A DNA stretch of 64,000 nt. It comes from an uncultured Lutibacter sp. (GTDB lineage Bacteria > Bacteroidota > Bacteroidia > Flavobacteriales > Flavobacteriaceae). Positions within the stretch are counted from its first letter, which is position 1; each line of letters begins with the position of its first letter. Positions 44,955 through 53,268 of the stretch are shown here, piece by piece. Both the position numbers and the translations under genes were made by a program. The notes under the pieces were generated by a model that saw only the letters and a program-made list of their open reading frames with translations, searched no databases and was not told where the DNA came from. The stretch lies in NCBI RefSeq assembly GCF_947495725.1, contig NZ_CANLZZ010000002.1:124001-188000 (forward strand), given 5' to 3'.

Positions 44955-45509
44955 ATGAAAAATTTTATAGTTTTATTAGTATTTGTTATATGTATGATTT
45001 CTTGTAATAACAATACACTTCCCAAACCAAAACCATTTCTTAAATTAAATTATCCCGAAGTAATTTATGCTGAAATTGATAGTAATTGTCCTTATTTTTT
45101 TGAAACTTCAAGTTTAACAGAAATAGATGTTAAATCAAATTGTTGGGCAATACTTAAATATCCAAAATTAAAAGCAAGTATTCATATAACATATCGCACC
45201 GTTGAAAATAACTTAACTGAAATACTAAAAGAGGTTGAAAAGTTAACTTTCGAACATGCAATTAAGGCCGATGCAATTCCCGATGCGCTTCCTTATGAAA
45301 ATTTTGAAAAAAGAGTTTTTGCAAAATTGTACAATGTAGAAGGAAATGTAGCATCAAATTTGCAGTTTGTTGCAACCGATAGTTTAAACCATGTATTGGC
45401 AGGTTCGCTTTATTTTTATGTGAAACCAAATTATGATTCAATTAAACCAGCAATAAAATATATTGAAAAAGATTTAGTTCATTTGGTTGAAACTTTAGAA
45501 TGGAAATAA
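44955..45509 (+). CDS. gldD: Gliding motility lipoprotein GldD
   Basis: A 184-residue lipoprotein (lipobox CMISC, Cys about 17). The mature start N-T-L-P-K-P-K-P, then FLKLNYPEVIYAEIDSNCPYFFE, matches GldD. GldD is required for gliding and for the type IX secretion-linked machinery. It follows gldE by eight bases and precedes the heme A synthase gene by three. Confidence 0.9.
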   Translation: MKNFIVLLVFVICMISCNNNTLPKPKPFLKLNYPEVIYAEIDSNCPYFFETSSLTEIDVKSNCWAILKYPKLKASIHITYRTVENNLTEILKEVEKLTFEHAIKADAIPDALPYENFEKRVFAKLYNVEGNVASNLQFVATDSLNHVLAGSLYFYVKPNYDSIKPAIKYIEKDLVHLVETLEWK

Positions 45510-45512
45510 ATT

Positions 45513-46565
45513 ATGAGAAACGAGTATAAGTATTCAAGATTAATTAGAAATTGGTTAATTCTTGGTTTGTTAATGTTAATTGGTCAAGTAATTCTAGGTG
45601 GAATAACACGCCTTACAGGTTCAGGTCTTTCTATAACTCGATGGGATGTAATTACAGGAGTAATTCCGCCATTAAATGCTCAACAATGGATAGAGGCCTT
45701 TGAATTGTATAAACAAACCCCTCAGTTTCATAAAATTAACTCAACTTTTAATTTAGAAGAATTTAAGTTCATTTACTTTTGGGAATATTTTCATAGGTTA
45801 TGGGTGAGATCTTTAGGGTTTATTTTTTTAATTCCATTTGTGATATTTCTTATTAGAAAAAAGATAAATTTTTATTTAGTAAAGCGTTTATTTGTAGTTG
45901 TTTTGCTAACTATTTTAACAGCCTCAGCTGGATGGATAATGGTTAAAAGTGGACTCGTTAACAGACCTTGGGTTAATGCGTATAAATTAACTATTCATTT
46001 TATTTTGGCGCTATTAGTTGTGGCTGCTATGGTAAAAACAATTGCCGATGTTTATGGCTACGGAGGAAGTAAATCATATAAATTAAGAACAAGTGTTTCT
46101 CTTGTTTTAGGTGTTACTTTTATTCAAATGATTTTTGCAGGCTTAATGTCTGGAATGCGAGCGGGGTTATATTATCCAAGTTGGCCCGATATGAATGGTG
46201 AATTTGTTCCTGCCGTGTTATTGAATTCTGAAAACTGGACTTGGAAAAATATGATTAACTACGATAGTTATTTATTTGCACCTGCATTTATTCAATTTAC
46301 ACATAGAATTTTAGCTTACCTCCTTCTTTTATTAACCATTTATATGTTTTTTAAGTTAAAGAATAAAGTTAAGTTTCAACCAAAATTATGGCTAAATTTA
46401 TCACTTTATTTGGTGTTTTTACAGGTTATTTTAGGGGTGTTAACTGTGTTAAATGTTGAAGGTAAAATACCTTTATTTTTAGGTGTTAGCCATCAATTAG
46501 TAGGTTTGTTATATTTTATAAGTTTATTGTTTCTTTCCTATGGGATAAGAAAGTTTAAGGCATAA
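45513..46565 (+). CDS. ctaA: Heme A synthase, COX15/CtaA family
   Basis: A 350-residue inner-membrane enzyme with eight helices in two four-helix halves. It oxidises heme O to heme A for aa3-type cytochrome oxidase. The first half has GGITRLTGSGLSITRWDVI and FWEYFHRLWVRS (His ligand), the second half FAGLMSGMRAGLYYPSWPDM and FIQFTHRILAY plus GVSHQLVGLL (His ligands). It follows gldD by three bases and ends in a terminator. Confidence 0.93.
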   Translation: MRNEYKYSRLIRNWLILGLLMLIGQVILGGITRLTGSGLSITRWDVITGVIPPLNAQQWIEAFELYKQTPQFHKINSTFNLEEFKFIYFWEYFHRLWVRSLGFIFLIPFVIFLIRKKINFYLVKRLFVVVLLTILTASAGWIMVKSGLVNRPWVNAYKLTIHFILALLVVAAMVKTIADVYGYGGSKSYKLRTSVSLVLGVTFIQMIFAGLMSGMRAGLYYPSWPDMNGEFVPAVLLNSENWTWKNMINYDSYLFAPAFIQFTHRILAYLLLLLTIYMFFKLKNKVKFQPKLWLNLSLYLVFLQVILGVLTVLNVEGKIPLFLGVSHQLVGLLYFISLLFLSYGIRKFKA

Positions 46566-46595
46566 AAAAACTCCAATTTATAATTGGAGTTTTTA
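46564..46595. terminator. Bidirectional terminator
   Basis: CTCCAATT pairs with AATTGGAG around TATA, flanked by A and T runs on both sides. It separates ctaA from the convergent lipoprotein gene. Confidence 0.9.
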
Positions 46596-46616
46596 AAATT
46601 TTAAAAAGAATAATAA

Positions 46617-46994
46617 TTATTGTTTGGTAATGTCCTTTACCGCATCAACACCTTCTTTAACTTCTTTTTTTACTTTGTCTGCACCATCTTTTACAGCCTC
46701 AGCACCATCTTCAAGTTTTTTCTTAGCAGCCTCGGCAGCATCTTTTACATCAGCAGCTAATGAATCCACAGCTTTTTCTGCACTTTCAACTGCTCCTTCA
46801 ACAGCGTCACCTGCTTCCTCAGCCGCATCTTCAACAGCGTCGGTTGCTTCTTCAGCAGCATCTTCTAGTGCTTCTTTAGCAGCGTCAACTTCTGTAGAGA
46901 TTGCGTCTTTAACATTTTCTTTTTTTGTTTCTTTACAAGAAACGGTAATTACACTAATAAGTGCAATAGCAATTAATAATTTAATTGTTTTCAT
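46617..46994 (-). CDS. Ala/Glu/Lys-rich helical lipoprotein with 11-residue repeats
   Basis: A 125-residue lipoprotein (lipobox ITVSC, Cys about 20). From about residue 37 it is low-complexity and alpha-helical, and it breaks into seven 11-residue units such as DAAEEATDAVE, DAAEEAGDAVE, GAVESAEKAVD and AVKDGADKVKK. This period is that of LEA-type and apolipoprotein-like amphipathic helices, so a stress or envelope-surface role is possible. I recognise no specific family. The opposite strand is also open over most of this gene, a result of its composition. Confidence 0.8.
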   Translation of the reverse strand: MKTIKLLIAIALISVITVSCKETKKENVKDAISTEVDAAKEALEDAAEEATDAVEDAAEEAGDAVEGAVESAEKAVDSLAADVKDAAEAAKKKLEDGAEAVKDGADKVKKEVKEGVDAVKDITKQ

Positions 46995-47087
46995 AATATT
47001 TAATTGATTTGATTGATATTACAAAGAAACAATAAAAATAATTAATTTTTAAAATGATAATAATAAATATTGACTTAACTCATTCAT

Positions 47088-47465
47088 TTATTTCATTTTG
47101 GTTATAATTTCTTCTAATTCTGTAGTTTTTGAAACAGAATACAGATCTCCTCCAGCAATTTTGTTAATGTTAGAAGAAATATCGGCTGCACTTAATTTGT
47201 TCTGGTCAAATGTAATAACTCCCTTTTTCGACTCAAAATCGACGTTTGTATAAGTAACACCGTCAACTTTAGAAAGTTTAGACTGAATTAAACGTGCACA
47301 TCCAATTTCGCAAGTCATACCTTCAATGTCTACCTCAATACTTTTAAGGTTTTCAGTAAGTTCAACTTGTTTATTACTGTCTGTTTTTAAACGCTCTTCA
47401 TTTTTAGATTCTTTACAAGAAATAAGAGCCATAGTAATAACTAAAAGATAGATTATTTTTTTCAT
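47088..47465 (-). CDS. Heavy-metal-associated-domain lipoprotein
   Basis: A 125-residue lipoprotein (lipobox ALISC, Cys about 17) with a ferredoxin-like HMA domain (about 45-112). The metal-binding loop reads GMTCEIGC, a CxxxC version of the usual GMxCxxC. Such exported domains may bind copper or other soft metals. It is the second of two minus-strand lipoprotein genes, about 90 bases apart, divergent from the DMT transporter. Confidence 0.88.
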   Translation of the reverse strand: MKKIIYLLVITMALISCKESKNEERLKTDSNKQVELTENLKSIEVDIEGMTCEIGCARLIQSKLSKVDGVTYTNVDFESKKGVITFDQNKLSAADISSNINKIAGGDLYSVSKTTELEEIITKMK

Positions 47466-47555
47466 AATTATTTAAAGTAGCTAATTTTAAGCGAAATTAT
47501 GAACTAATAACTTCAATTCCGAATATTTAAACGAATTTTGCATTTTATTTAGAAA

Positions 47556-48428
47556 ATGGAATATAATAAGTTACGTTGGGTTTATTTATTTGCGCTATCA
47601 TTAATTTGGGGAAGTTCATTTATTTTAATGAAATATGCTTTGGTAGGTTTAACAGCAATGCAGGTTGGAGCGCTTAGAATTTTAATTACTTCGGTTTTTA
47701 TAATTTTATTAGGTTTTCGAAAGATTTTGAGAATTAATCGTAGGCATTGGTATTATTTAACTTTGAGTGGTTTTTTAGGTTCTTTTTTTCCAGCCTTTTT
47801 AATGGCTTACACCGTTGAAAGAATGGATAGTGCTGTGGTTTCTATTTTAAATTCATTAACACCTTTAAATACTTTAATAATTGGAGCTTTAATTTTTGGA
47901 TTTAGCTTTAGGAAAAGACAATTGATTGGGGTTTTAATTGGTTTGTTTGGAACGTTAATGTTAATTTTAAAAGGAGCAGAATTAAATCCCAACCAAGATT
48001 ATTTTTATTCGAGTTTTATTATAATTGCTTCTATTTTTTATGCATTAAATATAAACATTTTAAAAAAATATTTACACGATATAGATGCTTTAACCATTAC
48101 TGTTGGAAACTTTGTTGTTTTAATTTTACCTACTCTTATACTATTGTGGTTCACAGGTTTTTTTAGCACTTTTGAATTTACGGAAAGCAGCATTACAGGA
48201 CTAGGATATCTTATTGTTTTGGCGATATTTGGGACTGGTTTGGCAAAATTAATGTTTAATAGATTAATTCAAATATCTTCACCTATTTTCTCCTCTTCAG
48301 TAACTTATATTATTCCAATTGTAGCTATCACTTGGGGTGTTTTAGATGGTGAAAAAATTTCCTTTATTCAGTTTATAGCTGCCTTTATTATTCTTTTGGG
48401 CGTTTATATGGTGAATAAAGCTAAATAA
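47556..48428 (+). CDS. EamA/DMT-family exporter
   Basis: A 290-residue inner-membrane protein with ten helices in two EamA halves. The first half has LIWGSSFILMKYAL and PLNTLIIGAL, the second a C-terminal PIVAITWGVLDGEKIS. These proteins export metabolites such as amino acids; the substrate is unknown. It is monocistronic, between the HMA lipoprotein gene and rplU. Confidence 0.9.
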   Translation: MEYNKLRWVYLFALSLIWGSSFILMKYALVGLTAMQVGALRILITSVFIILLGFRKILRINRRHWYYLTLSGFLGSFFPAFLMAYTVERMDSAVVSILNSLTPLNTLIIGALIFGFSFRKRQLIGVLIGLFGTLMLILKGAELNPNQDYFYSSFIIIASIFYALNINILKKYLHDIDALTITVGNFVVLILPTLILLWFTGFFSTFEFTESSITGLGYLIVLAIFGTGLAKLMFNRLIQISSPIFSSSVTYIIPIVAITWGVLDGEKISFIQFIAAFIILLGVYMVNKAK

Positions 48429-48614
48429 GAGATTTTTTAAGCATTATTTTGGTTAAATTAATTTTTAAATTCCATAAATAAAATTGAAGTATTTTTAGTT
48501 TAAAAATTGTAATTTAATTGCAAGTAAATGTCAATACATAAAATAAAATTTTGAAATGCCTATTATTTTATTTGTAAATACTTCAAAATGAGAGAATTCT
48601 TAGATGAATATTTG

Positions 48615-48646
48615 TTTTGTTTAATAGTAAAAAAACTTTATATTTG
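48615..48646 (+). promoter_or_regulatory. Promoter of rplU-rpmA
   Basis: TTTTG, 19 bases, then TATATTTG is a full consensus match. The leader to the rplU ATG is about 50 bases. The rest of the gap from 48429 is AT-rich with nothing else seen. Confidence 0.8.
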
Positions 48647-48703
48647 CACCCGCCTTAATTAAAAAGGTAAATATTATTAACAAAGCGAATAAAAACTATA
48701 CGT

Positions 48704-49324
48704 ATGTATGCAATTGTAGAAATAGCAGGGCAGCAGTTTAAAGTAGCAAAAGACCAAAAGGTTTATGTACATCGTTTACAAGAAGAAGAAGGATCAAAAG
48801 TTTCTTTTGATAAAGTTCTTCTTTTAGACAACGAAGGTGCAGTATCAGTTGGCGCCCCAGCTATCCAAGGAGCCGAAGTAACGGCCAAAATCTTAAGTCA
48901 CTTACAAGGTGATAAAGTTATCGTTTTCAAAAAGAAACGTAGAAAAGGATTCAGAAAAAAGAATGGTCATCGCCAAGCTTTAACTGAAATTCAAATTGAA
49001 GGAATTGTTGCAAGTGGTGCTAAAAAAGCAGCTAAAAAAGCAGAAGCTAAAAAAGCAGCTCCAAAAAAAGCAACTAAAGCAGATGATTTAAAGAAGATTG
49101 AAGGAATTGGTCCAAAAATCGCTGAAACTTTAGTAGCTGCTGGGATTGTAACTTATGCTGATTTGGCAAAATCAAAGCCAGCTAAAATTTCTGAAATTAT
49201 TGCTGATGTTCGTGGAAATCACGTAACTGATACATGGCCAACGCAAGCTCAATTGGCTGCTGATGGTAAATGGGATGAATTAAAAGAATTACAAGATAAG
49301 TTAGACGGAGGCGTTGAAAAATAA
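48704..49324 (+). CDS. rplU: Ribosomal protein bL21 with C-terminal HhH extension
   Basis: Residues 1-103 are a normal bL21 ([14 protein letters not shown] through [22 protein letters not shown]), which sits on 23S rRNA. An Ala/Lys linker (about 104-125) leads to an 80-residue extension starting [22 protein letters not shown], a helix-hairpin-helix nucleic-acid-binding motif. The total of 206 residues is double the usual length. Extensions of this kind occur in flavobacterial bL21. rpmA follows 34 bases later. Confidence 0.95.
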   Translation: MYAIVEIAGQQFKVAKDQKVYVHRLQEEEGSKVSFDKVLLLDNEGAVSVGAPAIQGAEVTAKILSHLQGDKVIVFKKKRRKGFRKKNGHRQALTEIQIEGIVASGAKKAAKKAEAKKAAPKKATKADDLKKIEGIGPKIAETLVAAGIVTYADLAKSKPAKISEIIADVRGNHVTDTWPTQAQLAADGKWDELKELQDKLDGGVEK

Positions 49325-49358
49325 ATCTGTAAAGTTTAACCTTTAATACTATAAAACA

Positions 49359-49619
49359 ATGGCACATAAAAAAGGAGTTGGTAGTTCGAAGAATGGTAGA
49401 GAATCAGAATCGAAACGACTAGGAGTAAAAATATTTGGTGGGCAAGCTGCAATTGCAGGTAATATAATTATCCGTCAAAGAGGAACTCAACACCACCCTG
49501 GTGAGAATGTATATATGGGAAAAGATCATACTTTACACGCTAAAGTGGACGGTTTGGTAAAATTCCAAAAAAGAAAAGATAATAGATCATATGTTTCTGT
49601 TGAGCCTTTCGAAGCTTAA
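49359..49619 (+). CDS. rpmA: Ribosomal protein bL27
   Basis: An 86-residue protein that reaches the peptidyl-transferase centre. [25 protein letters not shown] and [23 protein letters not shown] are diagnostic. It has no cleavable N-terminal extension. It is co-transcribed with rplU and ends at a strong terminator. Confidence 0.97.
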   Translation: MAHKKGVGSSKNGRESESKRLGVKIFGGQAAIAGNIIIRQRGTQHHPGENVYMGKDHTLHAKVDGLVKFQKRKDNRSYVSVEPFEA

Positions 49620-49640
49620 TAAATTCACTATTTAAAATTT

Positions 49641-49674
49641 AAACTCCCTAACTGAAAAGTTAGGGAGTTTTTTT
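49641..49674 (+). terminator. Terminator of rplU-rpmA
   Basis: AAACTCCCTAACT pairs fully with AGTTAGGGAGTTT around a GAAA tetraloop, followed by T4 beyond the stem. GAAA is a stable GNRA loop. Confidence 0.93.
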
Positions 49675-49686
49675 ATGCATATTTTG

Positions 49687-49694
49687 TACATTTG
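49687..49694 (+). promoter_or_regulatory. Predicted -7 element of waaA
   Basis: TACATTTG is a full match, only five bases before the ATG at 49700. If used, the transcript would begin at or next to the start codon. Confidence 0.5.
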
Positions 49695-49699
49695 CTTTT

Positions 49700-50929
49700 A
49701 TGCATTATGTGTACAATTTTCTTGTTTATTTAGCTAGTTTAGGGCTTAAATTGGTTGCCCCATTTAATAAAAAAATAAAACTGTTTGTTAGCGGACGAAA
49801 AGATTCATTTTTAAAACTTTCAGATGAAATTTCTGTTGATGATAAAGTTATTTGGATGCATTGTGCATCATTAGGAGAATTTGAGCAAGGAAGACCAATT
49901 ATTGAAAAGTTAAAAGAAAGTGAACCTTCTAAAAAAATTGTACTTACATTTTTTTCTCCGTCGGGATACGAAGTGCGTAAGGATTATAATTTTGCTGATG
50001 TAATCTGTTATTTACCATTGGATACCATAAATAATGCGAATTTATTTTTGGATATAGTTCATCCTGAAATTGCAATTTTTGTAAAGTACGAATTTTGGCC
50101 AAACATTTTAAATCAACTTAAAAAACAACAAATAAAAACAATATTAGTTTCTGGAATTTTTAGAGAAAATCAAGCTTTTTTTAAATGGTATGGAAGTTGG
50201 CTGCGAAAATCATTAAAAGCATTTTCTCATTTTTTTGTTCAAGATAAGTTATCAAAATCATTATTAAATAGCATAAACTTTAACAATATAACATTGGCTG
50301 GAGATACGCGTTTTGATCGTGTTTTTGAAATAACAAAACAAAATAATACTCTAAATTTTATAGACGAATTTAAGAACGGACACTTTACCATAGTAGCGGG
50401 AAGTACTTGGAAAGATGATGAAAACATATTGGTGGATTATATAAATAATGAAGCTTCAGCTAATGATAAATTTATTATAGCACCTCATAATATAAACCCA
50501 GAAGATATTAATGAATTAAAAAAATCAATTTTCAAAAAGGTTGTGTTGTTTTCAGAAAAAGAAAATGTTGAATTGAAAGACTATCAGGTTTTTATTATTG
50601 ATACCATTGGTATTTTAACCAAAATATATAGTTATGCCAATGTTGCATATGTTGGTGGAGGTTATACGAAATCAGGTGTTCATAATGTATTAGAGCCTGC
50701 TACTTTTGGAATTCCAATAATTATTGGGCCTAATTATTATAAGTTTTTAGAAGCAGTTGAACTAGTAGAAGAAGGAGCTTGTTTTGTTGTAGAGGAATCT
50801 AAAAAATTATCCGTACTTTTAAACAAGTTAAAATTAAAAAATCAGTTTGTTGAAACCGGGAAGAAGGCTGGAAATTATGTAAAAAACAAAACTGGTGCTA
50901 CTAACATAATATTAAAGTATATAAAATGA
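49700..50929 (+). CDS. waaA: Kdo transferase
   Basis: A 409-residue membrane-associated glycosyltransferase that adds Kdo to lipid A precursor. An N-terminal hydrophobic anchor (about 3-20) precedes WMHCASLGEFEQGRPIIEKL and, later, YEFWPNIL, AGSTWKDDENIL, APHNINP and VGGGYTKSGVHNVLEPATFG. The last of these is the sugar-nucleotide-binding region. The next gene overlaps its stop by four bases. Confidence 0.96.
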   Translation: MHYVYNFLVYLASLGLKLVAPFNKKIKLFVSGRKDSFLKLSDEISVDDKVIWMHCASLGEFEQGRPIIEKLKESEPSKKIVLTFFSPSGYEVRKDYNFADVICYLPLDTINNANLFLDIVHPEIAIFVKYEFWPNILNQLKKQQIKTILVSGIFRENQAFFKWYGSWLRKSLKAFSHFFVQDKLSKSLLNSINFNNITLAGDTRFDRVFEITKQNNTLNFIDEFKNGHFTIVAGSTWKDDENILVDYINNEASANDKFIIAPHNINPEDINELKKSIFKKVVLFSEKENVELKDYQVFIIDTIGILTKIYSYANVAYVGGGYTKSGVHNVLEPATFGIPIIIGPNYYKFLEAVELVEEGACFVVEESKKLSVLLNKLKLKNQFVETGKKAGNYVKNKTGATNIILKYIK

Positions 50930-51561
50930 TAAGAGAGAAATTAGACAAATTTTATTCATTTGTTTTTGAAAAGGAGTTATTAGATGAAATTGAGCAAGTT
51001 GGAATTTATAAAAAATTACGTGATGGAGAATTATTGGTAGATTTAGGAGACCAAATGAAAGGCGTACCTTTGTTATTAGAAGGAGCCATAAAAATTGTTA
51101 GAGAAGATAAAAAAGGAGAAGAAATATTATTATATTTTTTAGAAAAAGGAGATACATGTGCAAGTTCATTTGCAAGTGCAATTTCTAACGGTAAATGCGG
51201 AATTAGGGCAATTGCAGAAAAAGATTCTGAAATTATTTTTCTACCAAAAGAAAAATTAGATGAATGGTTGGTAAAATATAAATCTTGGAGAAATTTTGTA
51301 ATTGATAGTTACAATATTCGTCTAAATGAAATGATGGAAACTATTGATACTTTGGCATTTATGAAAATGGATGAGCGTTTGTATAAATATTTAACCGATA
51401 AAGCTCAAATATTACGTGAAACAACTTTAAATACAACACATCAAGACATTGCTTATGATATGCACACATCTAGAGTTGTTATTTCAAGATTGTTAAAACA
51501 GCTTGAAAATGAGGGTAAAATTAGGTTGTATAGGAATAAAATAGAAATTTTAGAATTTTAG
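50926..51561 (+). CDS. Crp/Fnr-family regulator, first copy
   Basis: A 211-residue protein with a cyclic-nucleotide-binding barrel (about 25-120) and a C-terminal winged helix (TTHQDIAYDMHTSRVVISRLLKQLENEGKIRL, with SR-VISRLLK as recognition helix). It contains few cysteines and no FNR-type cluster at the N-terminus. It lies between waaA and the YeeE/YedE pair and resembles the paralog downstream. The site at 51567-51582 is a probable target. Confidence 0.92.
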   Translation: MIREKLDKFYSFVFEKELLDEIEQVGIYKKLRDGELLVDLGDQMKGVPLLLEGAIKIVREDKKGEEILLYFLEKGDTCASSFASAISNGKCGIRAIAEKDSEIIFLPKEKLDEWLVKYKSWRNFVIDSYNIRLNEMMETIDTLAFMKMDERLYKYLTDKAQILRETTLNTTHQDIAYDMHTSRVVISRLLKQLENEGKIRLYRNKIEILEF

Positions 51562-51566
51562 CGCTT

Positions 51567-51610
51567 TGTAACAAATGTCACATAGTAATTTAATTTATAT
51601 GATACATTTA
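51567..51610 (+). promoter_or_regulatory. Crp/Fnr-type operator and promoter of the YeeE pair
   Basis: TGTAAC-AAAT-GTCACA (51567-51582) is a palindrome with one mismatch. TACATTTA (51603-51610) is one base off the -7 consensus. With a start point near 51616 the operator is centred about 41.5 bases upstream, the class II activator position. Confidence 0.6.
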
Positions 51611-51632
51611 TATACAAACAAATAAATAAATT

Positions 51633-52190
51633 ATGGATTTTATCTTTCAACCTTGGCCATGGTATGTTGCAGGTCCGGTGATAGCAATTGTTATGTTTTT
51701 GCTATTTTATTTTGGCGAACGCTTTGGTGTTTCGTCTAATTTAGAAACTTTTTGTTCCATTGGTGGTGCAGGAAAGTTTGTAGATTATTTTAAAATTGAT
51801 TGGAAAGAAAATACATGGAATTTAATTTTTGTGATAGGAGCTATTTTAGGTGGTTTTATTTCTACGCAATGGTTAACTACAACTGAAGCCGTTGCAATAA
51901 ATCCACAAACAATTCAAGACTTAGCAGATATTGGAATACAAAATGCAGGGTCTTCATATTTGCCAGACGAAATTTTTAGTATTGAAACTATGTTGAGTTT
52001 AAAAGGATTTTTAATTCTGTTAATAGCTGGTATTATGGTAGGTTTTGGTGCTAGATGGGCAGGTGGATGCACATCGGGCCACGCAATTGTAGGCTTAAGT
52101 AACTTAGAAATTCCTTCACTAATATCTGTTATCGGATTTTTTATTGGAGGATTAATAATGACATGGTTAATTTTACCTTTAATATTCTAA
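51633..52190 (+). CDS. YeeE/YedE-family membrane protein, first subunit
   Basis: A 185-residue inner-membrane protein with about five helices. The motif FGARWAGGCTSGHAIVGLSNL (Cys about 147) is the sulfur-transport signature of YeeE/YedE proteins, which move thiosulfate or persulfide sulfur. A large periplasmic loop (about 85-120) is present. It forms a pair with the next gene, two bases away, each equal to half of a full-length YeeE. Promoter and Crp-type site are upstream. Confidence 0.9.
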   Translation: MDFIFQPWPWYVAGPVIAIVMFLLFYFGERFGVSSNLETFCSIGGAGKFVDYFKIDWKENTWNLIFVIGAILGGFISTQWLTTTEAVAINPQTIQDLADIGIQNAGSSYLPDEIFSIETMLSLKGFLILLIAGIMVGFGARWAGGCTSGHAIVGLSNLEIPSLISVIGFFIGGLIMTWLILPLIF

Positions 52191-52192
52191 TT

Positions 52193-52606
52193 ATGAAATA
52201 TATTAAATTTTTATTGGTAGGAATTATTTTTGGTATTGTTATGTCCAAAGCAGAGATAATTTCATGGTATAGAATATACGAAATGTTTAAATTTCAATCA
52301 TTTCATATGTATGGAATAATTGGATCGGCTGTTATACTAGGTATGATAAGCATGTTTTTATTTAAGAAAAAGATGGTAAAAACCTTTGAAGGAAATGATA
52401 TACATGTATCACCAAAGAAAAAAGGTTTATATAGAAATCTTTTAGGAGGTATTCTTTTTGGACTAGGTTGGGCGCTCGCAGGTGCTTGTCCAGGTCCAAT
52501 GTTTGTCCTTATAGGTAAGGGAGTGGTATCTATTTTAGTAGTTATTTTTGGGGCTACCTTGGGGGCTTTTATGTATGGAGCATTTAAAGATAAATTGCCT
52601 CATTAA
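52193..52606 (+). CDS. YeeE/YedE-family membrane protein, second subunit
   Basis: A 137-residue inner-membrane protein with about four helices. The motif GLGWALAGACPGPMFVLIGKG (Cys about 103) is the second-half sulfur-transport signature. The start is the ATG at 52193; the open frame extends further upstream but overlaps the first subunit. It would assemble with the first subunit into one transporter. A second Crp/Fnr gene follows by eleven bases. Confidence 0.9.
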   Translation: MKYIKFLLVGIIFGIVMSKAEIISWYRIYEMFKFQSFHMYGIIGSAVILGMISMFLFKKKMVKTFEGNDIHVSPKKKGLYRNLLGGILFGLGWALAGACPGPMFVLIGKGVVSILVVIFGATLGAFMYGAFKDKLPH

Positions 52607-52617
52607 TATGGCATTTT

Positions 52618-53268
52618 ATGATAGTAAATGAAATTGCTAAAAATCTATTCACAACTATTTTTGATGAAAAATTAATAGAAGAAATTGGGAAATATGGTAT
52701 TTTAAAAAATGCTGAGCCCGATCAAATATTACTTGAAATTAGACGAGATGTTCATTTTGTTCCAATTATTGTTTCAGGTATTGCAAAAGTAATGAGAAGA
52801 GATGGTAAAGGAAATGGACTATTTTTACATTATTTATCAGATGCTCAATTAAGCGCAATTGCCATTTCTTATGGACTTCAAAATAAGAAAAGTGAAATTA
52901 GAATTAAAGCTGAAACTAATATTACTTATATTGCAGTCCCTATTAAAACTGTAAATTTATGGTTTGATAAATTTCAGTTATGGAGAAATTATTTTTTAAA
53001 AATTAATCAAATACAAACATCACAAGTAATAGAAAAGGTTAATGATTTGGCTTTTGAGAATTTAGAATTTAGAGTTCTAAAGTATTTAAAAGAAACAAGT
53101 TTAATTCATAAAAGTAATTTAATTCCAAGAAAGCATTTTGATATTGCGCGTGATTTAAAAGTTACTAGAGAAGCAATTTCACGAGTTTTAAAAAAGATGG
53201 AGAAAGATCAAATTATAACTTTGGGTAGAAACAAAATTACTCTCAACAATAATGGAGTTAAAAGATAA
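52618..53268 (+). CDS. Crp/Fnr-family regulator, second copy
   Basis: A 216-residue protein similar to the regulator 1.7 kb upstream, with a barrel at about 25-125 and winged helix (HFDIARDLKVTREAISRVLKKMEKDQIITL). The barrel lacks the acidic glycine-rich cassette of cAMP binders, and no cysteine cluster is seen. Its last 17 bases overlap moaA, tying the regulator to molybdenum-cofactor genes. Confidence 0.92.
   Translation: MIVNEIAKNLFTTIFDEKLIEEIGKYGILKNAEPDQILLEIRRDVHFVPIIVSGIAKVMRRDGKGNGLFLHYLSDAQLSAIAISYGLQNKKSEIRIKAETNITYIAVPIKTVNLWFDKFQLWRNYFLKINQIQTSQVIEKVNDLAFENLEFRVLKYLKETSLIHKSNLIPRKHFDIARDLKVTREAISRVLKKMEKDQIITLGRNKITLNNNGVKR

Noticed and set aside
46624-47007. Open frame on the plus strand, Ser/Ala-rich, 127 codons
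   Set aside because: It is the antisense image of the repetitive lipoprotein gene; its openness follows from the GCx/GAx codon pattern and no family feature is seen.
48429-48614. Possible small gene or RNA in the gap before rplU
   Set aside because: AT-rich, no start-stop frame of interest, no hairpin and no second promoter apart from that of rplU.
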